Shown here: in pieces, positions 34,667-42,017 of the stretch
How the letters are laid out: each line of letters starts with the position of its first letter
How positions within the stretch are numbered: position 1 is the stretch's first letter
DNA from: Pseudomonas baltica
GTDB taxonomy: Bacteria > Pseudomonadota > Gammaproteobacteria > Pseudomonadales > Pseudomonadaceae
Direction: 5' to 3'
DNA: 64,000 nucleotides
Assembly (NCBI RefSeq): GCF_014235765.1
Contig: NZ_JACMYH010000006.1
Location: 154,490 to 218,489, forward strand
Position numbers and translations under genes: made by a program
Notes under the pieces: generated by a model
What the model was told of the DNA's origin: nothing
Database searches by the model: none
Seen by the model: only the letters and a program-made list of their open reading frames with translations

Positions 34667-34969
34667 TCAGCGCCAGCGAACGGTGTAGTGGGCGGGCACG
34701 TCGCTCATCTGCGGCTGGAAATGGGTGTTGGAGATCACGTGGGTCTGTACCTCTCCGGCGGCGTCATGCAATTCGATGCGGTCGCCTGCGCCGGCATTGA
34801 GCGTTACTTCGTAGATCAACGCCTTGTTGGGCTCCAGGGACGAGTCGAAGGGGCCGAAGCGGGTGCCGTCGATGCGAATGATGTAGACCTGGTGAGCGCC
34901 TTGGGTGGATGTGCTGGTCACTGCGAAAACTCCATACCTTTGCTGGTCGATATCTATGTGGGCTGTCAC
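34667..34969 (-). CDS. Small hypothetical protein
   Basis: 100 residues. The sequence (HIDIDQQRYGVFAVTSTSTQGAHQVYIIRIDGTRFGPFDSSL ... GDRIELHDAAGEVQTH) is rich in beta strands and has no signal or membrane segment. No family recognised. Its start overlaps the nadC stop by 4 bases, so it is likely translated with nadC, although a role in NAD synthesis cannot be inferred from this alone. Confidence 0.65.
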   Translation of the reverse strand: MTAHIDIDQQRYGVFAVTSTSTQGAHQVYIIRIDGTRFGPFDSSLEPNKALIYEVTLNAGAGDRIELHDAAGEVQTHVISNTHFQPQMSDVPAHYTVRWR

Positions 34970-35814
34970 AGGCTCAGGCGCATGGACAGGTCTACCGCTT
35001 TTACATCCTTGGTCAGGCTGCCGATCGAGATGTAGTCCACCCCTGTTTCGGCAATGCTGACCAGGGTCGAATCGTTGATGCCGCCACTGGCTTCGAGTTT
35101 GGCCTGGCCAGCATTGATGCTCACGGCTTCGCGCATGTCGGCGAGGCTGAGCTCGTCGAGCATGACGATGTCGGCACCCGCTGCCAGGGCTTCGCGCAAC
35201 TCCTCCAGGCTTTCGACTTCGATTTCCACCGGCTTGCCCGGCGCGATGCGCTGCGCCGCCGCTACTGCCTGAGCCACGCCACCGCAGGCGGCGATGTGGT
35301 TTTCCTTGATTAGGAAGGCATCGTACAGGCCGATGCGGTGGTTATGGCAGCCACCGCAGGTTACCGCGTACTTTTGCGCCAGGCGCAGGCCCGGCACGGT
35401 CTTGCGCGTGTCCAGCAGCTTGACCTGGGTATGGCCGACACGCTCGGCGAAATAACGCGCGCGGGTGGCCACGGCCGACAGCAGTTGCAGAAAATTCAGC
35501 GCGCTGCGCTCACCGGTCAGCAGCGAGCGTGCCGGGCCTTCGAGGTGAAACAAGGGCTGGTTGGGCTGGGCCTGCTGCCCATCCACTACCTGCCAATGCA
35601 CCGCCACGCGCGGGTCGAGCTGGCGAAACACGGCATCGACCCAGGCGCTGCCGGCAACGGTGCAGGCATCGCGGGTGATGATGCTGGCCTTGGCCAGGCG
35701 CTCGGCCGGGATCAGTTGCGCAGTGATATCGCCGCTGCCCACGTCTTCGAACAACGCACGGCGCACGTTGGCTTCGATTTCAGCGGTCAGATCGGCAAGA
35801 CGAAGATTGGACAT
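34966..35814 (-). CDS. nadC: Nicotinate-nucleotide pyrophosphorylase (carboxylating)
   Basis: 282 residues from ATG 35814. The quinolinate phosphoribosyltransferase family is marked by ALFEDVGSGDITAQLIP at the N-terminus, the RKTVPGLRLAQKYAVTCGGCHNHRIGLYDAFLIKENHI active-site stretch and EVEVESLEELREAL later on. It turns quinolinate and PRPP into nicotinate mononucleotide in NAD synthesis. In Pseudomonas nadC lies, as here, opposite a DUF1631 gene and ampDE. Confidence 0.96.
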   Translation of the reverse strand: MSNLRLADLTAEIEANVRRALFEDVGSGDITAQLIPAERLAKASIITRDACTVAGSAWVDAVFRQLDPRVAVHWQVVDGQQAQPNQPLFHLEGPARSLLTGERSALNFLQLLSAVATRARYFAERVGHTQVKLLDTRKTVPGLRLAQKYAVTCGGCHNHRIGLYDAFLIKENHIAACGGVAQAVAAAQRIAPGKPVEIEVESLEELREALAAGADIVMLDELSLADMREAVSINAGQAKLEASGGINDSTLVSIAETGVDYISIGSLTKDVKAVDLSMRLSL

Positions 35815-36090
35815 GACGCGCTCCATCGGCAAAGTGGGCGGATTATAGGATACTGCAGTGCTTGGAGCGAAGCCCTGTAGTCCGCGCCTTCACGCGGTGT
35901 AAAAAGCTGTGCATTTGGTCGGCTGCTGTGAGCTTTCGTACATATTTACGGTCAATCTCCTACTTAGCCCCGTGTTCGCTGAACTGCTTGCCACCTTGGT
36001 AGTCAGAGATCACTGTCGGTGAGGTCAGGTAAATGACGTCACGTGGTTGACAGGGATGTCGACGCTCTATTTCTCTTGGTGGGGGTCTTG

Positions 36091-38313
36091 ATGGCGAACG
36101 ATGGGAAAGTGGTTTCACTGAACAAGGCTGCCGCCGATCACGCGAGCCAGCCTGCCAGTGTGCGCCTGCCTGTCGTCCTGTTGCAGGTGCGCGACAAAGC
36201 CGCGCTGCAGCTCAAGCAGGCCCTGCAGGTGTTGTTCGATAACGCCGACGATACCCTGTTCGAAATGGCCGACCGGGCGTTGAACAACGTCGATCAGAAT
36301 ACCTTTTTCGAAGCCATGCGCGACCTGCGCCTCAAGCGCAAGAGCATCGAGCGCGGCTTCCTCGAAAAATTCTACGAAAGCTTCGTGCGCGTCGGTCAGT
36401 ACGACACGGTCGAGGCCAGCGCGCCGCCGCCGCTGAGCTACGACAAGCTGGCGCTGGTACCCAACGATGAGTTGGAACGCACGGTGGCACTGGATGCGAT
36501 GGTGGCCAAGGTCCTCAGCCGTGACAGTTTTGCTCTGGGCCAACTGACGACCCGCTTGAATGTACTGCTGACCCGCCGCCTGGACGATTCCACCAATCCG
36601 CTCGGGCCGGTCATGCTGTGCGACTATTTTCTCCAGGCCGGGCGCAGCCTGGGTGTGGAGATCAAGGTCAAGCTGATCATCCTCAAGCTGTTCGAGAAAT
36701 ACGTTCTTACCGATACCGATCAGCTGTACGCCGAGGCCAATCAACTGCTCATCGCGGCCGGCATCCTGCCCGAGCTCAAGGCCGCGCCTGCGCGTCGCGC
36801 CGCCGACCGCTCCAGCGACCGCCCGCGCCCCGCTGCCACCGAGCCGGAAACACGCGCCGAGGTGCCGAGCAAGTCCGCTCAGCGTGATGAGAATGTGCAG
36901 GAAGCGTTTGGCGCCCTGCAGGACTTGCTGCACGACCTGCGCGGCAGCATGGCGCCGAAGATGGAGCCGCCGAGCGAGGCCATGCCGATCTCGACCAGCG
37001 ATCTGCTGCGCCTGCTGTCCCACTTGCAGCAGTACGTGCCCCAGCAGCCGCCGCAGAACGACTACGACCTGCGCCAGCAGCTGGAACAACTGCTGACCCG
37101 CGTCAGCGTCAAGAGCGGCAAGTTTCGGGTAGTCGGGGTGATGGACGAAGACGTCATCAACCTGATTGCCATGCTGTTCGAATTCATCCTCGACGATCGC
37201 AACCTGCCCGACTCGCTGAAGGCCCTGATCGCACGCCTGCAGATTCCCATGCTCAAGGTCGCGGTACTGGACAAAAGCTTTTTCAGCCGGGGTGCGCACC
37301 CGGCGCGGCGGCTGCTCAACGAAATCGCCTCGGCGGCGATGGGCTGGGGCAGCCGCGACGATTATCAGCGCGATGCGCTGTACCTGCGCATCGACCAGAT
37401 CGTCCAGCGCCTGCTCAACGATTTCGTCGACGACACCTCGTTGTTTTCCGAGCTGCTGGTCGACTTCCTTGCGTTCAGCAATGACGAGCGTCGTCGCAGC
37501 GAGTTGCTCGAACAGCGTACCCGCGATGCCGAAGAGGGCCGCGCCCGTGCGGATCTGGCGCGGCATCTGGTCGAGAAAGAACTCAACAGCCGCTTGCTGG
37601 GGCGCAAGCTGCCGCAGGTGGTGGTCAATGTGCTGCAGGACGCCTGGAGCCGCGTGTTGCTGCTGGTGTGCCTGAAACACGGGGCCAATTCGTCCGAGTG
37701 GCAGGCGGCCCTGTCTACGGTCGACGACTTGATCTGGAGCGTCGAGCCCCACGACGACCCGGAAATGCGCATGCGTCTGCTGGAGCTGGTGCCGGGCTTG
37801 CTCAAGTCCCTTCGCGATGGTCTTACCAGCACCGCGTTCGATCCGTTCGCCACCAGTGAATTCTTCAGTCAGCTGGAGGTGCTGCATGTGCAGGCGTTCC
37901 AACGTGATCTGGCGAATGTCGAGGGGGTGATGCCTGGTGAGGAATCGCTGGTGCAGGTGGTCGAAGAGATCGTGCTGGCGTCCCCGGGCGAAGCCGCCGA
38001 CAGCGAGGCCCAAGTACGCCTGGCCGACGATGATCCAGGCCTGCTGCAGGTCGACAAGCTGCGTGTCGGCAGCTGGGTGGAATTGCAGGAGAACGATGAG
38101 TTCAAGCTGCGCTGCAAGCTGACCGCGATCATCGAGACCTCGGGCAAATACGTGTTCGTCAACCGCACCGGCATGAAGGTGCTGGAGAAGACCCGCATGG
38201 GCCTGGCGATCGAGTTCCGCCGCGGCACCGTGCGGGTGCTCGACGACACCTTGTTGTTCGATCGAGCCCTGGATTCGGTGGTCACCAACCTGCGCAAGCT
38301 CAAGGCACACTGA
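36091..38313 (+). CDS. DUF1631 family protein with PilZ-like C-terminal part
   Basis: 740 residues from ATG 36091, which has TGGGGG about 8 bases upstream; a GTG/ATG 48 bases earlier is less likely. Long helical protein of the DUF1631 family. The last 100 residues (VDKLRVGSWVELQENDEFKLRCKLTAIIETSGKYVFVNRTGMKVLEKTRMGLAIEF) look like a small beta-barrel reminiscent of PilZ, without the RxxxR c-di-GMP motif. No membrane segment. A role is not established. It precedes ampD in the conserved nadC-DUF1631-ampDE layout of Pseudomonas. Confidence 0.85.
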   Translation: MANDGKVVSLNKAAADHASQPASVRLPVVLLQVRDKAALQLKQALQVLFDNADDTLFEMADRALNNVDQNTFFEAMRDLRLKRKSIERGFLEKFYESFVRVGQYDTVEASAPPPLSYDKLALVPNDELERTVALDAMVAKVLSRDSFALGQLTTRLNVLLTRRLDDSTNPLGPVMLCDYFLQAGRSLGVEIKVKLIILKLFEKYVLTDTDQLYAEANQLLIAAGILPELKAAPARRAADRSSDRPRPAATEPETRAEVPSKSAQRDENVQEAFGALQDLLHDLRGSMAPKMEPPSEAMPISTSDLLRLLSHLQQYVPQQPPQNDYDLRQQLEQLLTRVSVKSGKFRVVGVMDEDVINLIAMLFEFILDDRNLPDSLKALIARLQIPMLKVAVLDKSFFSRGAHPARRLLNEIASAAMGWGSRDDYQRDALYLRIDQIVQRLLNDFVDDTSLFSELLVDFLAFSNDERRRSELLEQRTRDAEEGRARADLARHLVEKELNSRLLGRKLPQVVVNVLQDAWSRVLLLVCLKHGANSSEWQAALSTVDDLIWSVEPHDDPEMRMRLLELVPGLLKSLRDGLTSTAFDPFATSEFFSQLEVLHVQAFQRDLANVEGVMPGEESLVQVVEEIVLASPGEAADSEAQVRLADDDPGLLQVDKLRVGSWVELQENDEFKLRCKLTAIIETSGKYVFVNRTGMKVLEKTRMGLAIEFRRGTVRVLDDTLLFDRALDSVVTNLRKLKAH

Positions 38314-38406
38314 TGAGCCCGGCCACGCGCAGGCTGCCTTCCTGCGCGTGAGGGTTCATACTGGAGCGCCTTGATTGTCGGCAGGACTCCAGATGCGGTT
38401 GACCTC

Positions 38407-38970
38407 ATGCGCTTGAACGGCCCTACGGGATGGTGCGACGGCGTTCGCCATTGCCCCTCGCCCAATTTCAACGAGCGTCCCGACGGCGAAGTCTCGCTGT
38501 TGGTCATCCATAACATCAGCTTGCCTCCCGCGCAATTTGCTACGGGCAAGGTGCATGAGTTTTTCCAGAACTGCCTGGATCACACCGAACATCCCTATTT
38601 CGAAGGGATCTCCCATCTGCGCGTGTCCGCGCACTTTCTGATCGAGCGTGACGGTGCGGTGACGCAATTCGTCTCCTGTCTGGATCGCGCCTGGCACGCC
38701 GGGGTGTCGTTGTTCGATGGCCGCGAAAACTGTAATGATTTTTCTGTAGGCATCGAACTGGAAGGCACTGATGATCAAGCCTTCGCCGATGCCCAGTACG
38801 CAGCGCTCGTGACCTTGACTCGGCTGTTGCTCGAGCGCTTTGCGGCGCTGAGCGTGGAGCGCATCTGCGGCCACAGCGACATTGCCCCGGGCCGCAAGAC
38901 CGACCCCGGCCCCTGTTTCGACTGGGTACGTTACCGTGCCGCATTGCTGAATGAAGAGGATGCACGATGA
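38407..38970 (+). CDS. ampD: 1,6-anhydro-N-acetylmuramyl-L-alanine amidase AmpD
   Basis: 187 residues from ATG 38407, in line with other AmpD proteins (GWCDGVRHCPSPNFNERP). Zinc ligands are visible: His35 (VIHNISLP) and the His/Asp of CGHSDIAPGRKTDPG, with the RAWHAGVS and SVGIELEG active-site stretches. It cuts L-Ala from anhydromuropeptides during wall recycling and so keeps AmpR-controlled beta-lactamase low. Its stop overlaps ampE by 4 bases. Confidence 0.96.
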   Translation: MRLNGPTGWCDGVRHCPSPNFNERPDGEVSLLVIHNISLPPAQFATGKVHEFFQNCLDHTEHPYFEGISHLRVSAHFLIERDGAVTQFVSCLDRAWHAGVSLFDGRENCNDFSVGIELEGTDDQAFADAQYAALVTLTRLLLERFAALSVERICGHSDIAPGRKTDPGPCFDWVRYRAALLNEEDAR

Positions 38971-39803
38971 TTTTTCTGGTGCTGCTGCTGGTCCTGCTGG
39001 CCGAGAAGTTTTCCGGGCTGCGCCAGCGCGTGCAACGTGACGGTTTTTTCCTGGGTGAACTGCATCGGCTCGAAGCCCGGCCGGGGCTGGCGCGCGAGCC
39101 GTGGCTGGTGCTGGGCATCGGCGTGGCGCTGCCAGCGCTGCTGCTGGCGTTCGTGCTGTATGCACTGCAGCCGGTGGCGTATGGCTTGCTGGCGCTGCCG
39201 GTGCATTTGCTGGTGCTGATCTACAGCCTGGGCCGCGGTGACATCACGGTTGGCCTGGGGCCGTTTCGCGATGCCTGGCGTCGTGAAGACACCCAGGCGG
39301 CGGTGCATGTGGCCGAACGCGACATGGGCGTCCTCGCCGACAACGGCGGCAGCCTGCTGCAAAGGGTGCAGGGGCACCTGTTGTGGGAAGCCTATCAAAG
39401 CTTTTTCGCGGTGATTTTCTGGTACGCCGCCTTGGGCCCGGTGGCGGCGTTGGTCTATCGGCTGGTGGCCCTGGTGGCCGAGCAGTCTCGGCATCCGGCG
39501 ATAGCCCTGCGGGCGCAGCAGCTGCGTCATGCTCTGGACTGGCTGCCGGTACGTTTGCTTGCGGCCAGCTTTGCGCTGGTGGGCAACTTCGTGGCGGTCA
39601 GCCGGGTGATGCTGCACGAGGTGCTCAGCTGGGAAATTACCGCAGCGGCGCTGATCGATCGCGTCGGGCGAGTGGCCGGTGATGTTCCGGCGCCAGTGGT
39701 AGGGCAGGTAGGAGTGGAGACGTTGGACAGCCTGTGGCAGATGGTCGTGCGCGCAGGGGTGTTGTGGTATGCGGTTTTGGCGGTGTGTTCGGTGTTGGCG
39801 TGA
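38967..39803 (+). CDS. ampE: AmpE, membrane modulator of beta-lactamase induction
   Basis: 278 residues with about four membrane segments (IFLVLLLVLLAEKF at the start; LVLGIGVALPALLLAFVLYAL; LLALPVHLLVLIYSL; VLWYAVLAVCSVLA at the end). AmpE-type motif LIYSLGRGDI and FAVIFWYAALGPVAALVYRL are present. It is thought to act with AmpD as a sensor in beta-lactamase induction, though its biochemical role is not settled. Overlaps ampD by 4 bases. Confidence 0.93.
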   Translation: MIFLVLLLVLLAEKFSGLRQRVQRDGFFLGELHRLEARPGLAREPWLVLGIGVALPALLLAFVLYALQPVAYGLLALPVHLLVLIYSLGRGDITVGLGPFRDAWRREDTQAAVHVAERDMGVLADNGGSLLQRVQGHLLWEAYQSFFAVIFWYAALGPVAALVYRLVALVAEQSRHPAIALRAQQLRHALDWLPVRLLAASFALVGNFVAVSRVMLHEVLSWEITAAALIDRVGRVAGDVPAPVVGQVGVETLDSLWQMVVRAGVLWYAVLAVCSVLA

Positions 39804-39866
39804 TGTTGCAGGGTTGATGGTGTTCGCCGAAGCGGGACGGCGGGTTGGAAGGCGTGCCGCAATGTC

Positions 39867-39895
39867 CTGTAGCAGCGGCGCGAGCCGCGTCCGGG
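39867..39895. repeat. Single REP element
   Basis: A lone CTGTAGCAGCGGCGCGAGCC element followed by GCGTCCGGG. It fills the convergent gap between ampE and the TatD gene. Confidence 0.85.
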
Positions 39896-39896
39896 T

Positions 39897-40688
39897 TCAA
39901 TGCGCATCCGCCCAACCGAACAACGCACTGGCATTCTGGGTGCTCGCAGCGGCGAGGGTCGTGGCATCGGTGCCCATGATGCGCGCCAGTGCCTCGGCGA
40001 TGTCCGGCAGATGCTCCGGGCTGTTGCGTACACCCGGATACATCGCAGGCGCCATGTCCGGCGAATCGGTTTCCAGAACGATGGCCTCCAGCGGCAAACG
40101 CGGCAGTACCTTGTGCATGCGCAGCGCCTGCGGCCAGGTCGGCGCGCCACCCAGGCCCAGCTTGAAGCCCAGCTTCAAATACTCCCGTGCCTCTTCCCAG
40201 CTTCCGGCGAATGCATGAATGACCCCTGCGCGGGGCAGCTTGAAGCGCTTCAAGGTCGCGATCACTGCCGCATGGCTGTGCCGCACGTGCAGCAACACCG
40301 GTAGCTCGAACGCCACGGCCAGGTCCAACTGCGCTTCGAACAACGCCTGCTGCCGATCGCGATCCAGGTCCTTGAGGTAGTAATCCAGGCCGAACTCGCC
40401 GATTGCACACAGCTTCGGGTGTCCGTGCAAACGCTCAAGCCATTCGCGCAAGGCAGTCACATGCTCGGGCCGGTGCTCTTCGAGAAACACGGGGTGCAGG
40501 CCCAAGGCCGCATACACCCGCTTATCCGCCACCGCCAGGTCCCACACCCGCTGCCAGTTGGCTTGATGCACACCCAGCACCACCACCCGCTCCACACCAC
40601 GCGCTGCGGCGGTGTCCAGCACGCGTGCGCGATCGGCATCGAAGTCGGGAAAATCCAGGTGAGTATGGGTGTCGATCAAGCGCACCAT
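39897..40688 (-). CDS. TatD family metal-dependent hydrolase
   Basis: 263 residues. TatD DNase hallmarks: LIDTHTHLDFPDFD at the N-terminus, AIGEFGLDYYL, PVLLHVRHSHAAVIATL, GVIHAFAGS and the ETDSPDM motif. The family contains metal-dependent 3'-5' DNases linked to DNA repair. It ends the fruR transcript (the stop-start overlap with fruR is a single base), so it may be partly controlled with the fructose regulator. Confidence 0.93.
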   Translation of the reverse strand: MVRLIDTHTHLDFPDFDADRARVLDTAAARGVERVVVLGVHQANWQRVWDLAVADKRVYAALGLHPVFLEEHRPEHVTALREWLERLHGHPKLCAIGEFGLDYYLKDLDRDRQQALFEAQLDLAVAFELPVLLHVRHSHAAVIATLKRFKLPRAGVIHAFAGSWEEAREYLKLGFKLGLGGAPTWPQALRMHKVLPRLPLEAIVLETDSPDMAPAMYPGVRNSPEHLPDIAEALARIMGTDATTLAAASTQNASALFGWADAH

Positions 40689-41683
40689 CAGGCCTCGTGA
40701 ATCCTCTGTTTGAAGGTTCGGGCCAAGGCATTCACGCCGGGCTCGTAGTGCTTTTGTTCCACAGCGGCCAGTGCCAGTTCCAGCGCCTTGCTGGCGATCA
40801 TGTTGTGCTGTTGGGCCATGGCGTTGACCGGCAGCGGCAGGAAGTCCAGCAACTGGGTGTCGCCGAACGTGCCCAGGTGCATTGCCTGGGAATCCAGCGG
40901 CCGCTCCTGCAGCACATCGAACACGCCCTGCAGCAGCACGTAGGAGGTGGTCACCAGCGCGTCGGGAAGGTGGCCGAGCTTGTCGAGCAAGGCCTGCATG
41001 GAATGCTGGCCACCTTCGCGACTGAAGTACTCGCTGTGCTCGACCAGCACCGTGCCATCGAAATCGGCAAGCGCAGTATTGAAGCCCTCGGTTCGCGCCT
41101 GGCTGATGCTCAGTTCCGGCCGTGCGCCGATCAAGGCGATATGTCGAGGCTTGGGCAGCAGCAGGCTCTGGGTCAATTGCAGGCTGGCGTTGCGGTCATC
41201 GCTGATCACCGAGCAGAACTGCGCCGGGTCCATCATCCGGTCGATGGCGATCACGGGTGTGCCCTTGGCCTGCAATTCACGGTAGCTGTCGTCGCTGGCC
41301 GGCAGGCAACTGGCAACGAACAGCGCGTCGCAACGTCGGGCACGAAACAGCTGCAGCAGTTGCAGCTCGCTGGCCGCATCGTCGTCGGAGCTGGCGATCA
41401 GCAGCTGGTAACCATGGGCGCGGGCACCTTGTTCGAGCAGCTTGGCGATGCGCGCGTAGCTGGGGTTTTCCAGGTCCGGCAGGATGAAGCCCAGCGTACG
41501 CGTGTGCCGACTGCGCAGCCCGGCTGCCTGGGGGTTGGGGGTGAAGCCCTGTTCCTGGACGATGGCCTCGACGCGCGCCACCGTCGCCTTGCTGATGCGC
41601 TGTTGAGCGGCCTTGCCATTGATGACGTAACTGGCAGTGGTGACCGAGACGCCAGCCAGGCGAGCAATATCGCTGAGTTTCAA
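40688..41683 (-). CDS. fruR: FruR/Cra, LacI-family regulator of fructose PTS genes
   Basis: 331 residues starting at TTG 41683: AAGGA lies 8 bases upstream, and this start puts the LacI helix-turn-helix (MKLSDIARLAGVSVTTASYVINGKAAQQRIS) at the very N-terminus, the known opening of P. putida FruR. An ATG-based longer frame from 41737 lacks support. It is a dimeric repressor that releases DNA on binding fructose-1-phosphate. It is divergent from fruB, and its operator TTAAACGTTTCA is found between them at 41840. Confidence 0.92.
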   Translation of the reverse strand: MKLSDIARLAGVSVTTASYVINGKAAQQRISKATVARVEAIVQEQGFTPNPQAAGLRSRHTRTLGFILPDLENPSYARIAKLLEQGARAHGYQLLIASSDDDAASELQLLQLFRARRCDALFVASCLPASDDSYRELQAKGTPVIAIDRMMDPAQFCSVISDDRNASLQLTQSLLLPKPRHIALIGARPELSISQARTEGFNTALADFDGTVLVEHSEYFSREGGQHSMQALLDKLGHLPDALVTTSYVLLQGVFDVLQERPLDSQAMHLGTFGDTQLLDFLPLPVNAMAQQHNMIASKALELALAAVEQKHYEPGVNALARTFKQRIHEA

Positions 41684-41839
41684 CCGTTGATTCCTTAGTG
41701 TCGTCGCGCCCATGCCGAGGCATTGAAGCGCGCTCATTCATCGTTTGTCGGACGGCGCCAGGCTAAGTTCAGGCAACGTAACCGACAGGTTGGACTTCAA
41801 TCATCGAAGATTATCGAGTAACGTGCGCTGCATTCTAGA

Positions 41840-41851
41840 TTAAACGTTTCA
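41840..41851. promoter_or_regulatory. FruR/Cra operator
   Basis: TTAAACGTTTCA, the operator reported for the P. putida fruBKA promoter, appears exactly once here, in the fruR-fruB gap. It is almost a palindrome. The rest of this 334-base gap (41684-42017) should hold the two divergent promoters. Confidence 0.88.
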
Positions 41852-42017
41852 GCCTGCGTGTTTCCTGCCGTAAAACATCTCTTGTCGAGGTCTCAACCTT
41901 ACCCTCGGCAACGCAGGCCGGACCTATCGGAAGTACAGAGCGCGCACCTCGATGCTCTATGCTCACACTTCACAACAATACCTCAGCGCGCTGCCGCCGC
42001 TGTAAAGGAGAGAGGCA

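Noticed and set aside
36115..38310. Long minus-strand frame across the DUF1631 gene
   Set aside because: Same pattern of antisense shadow, no start signal or known family.
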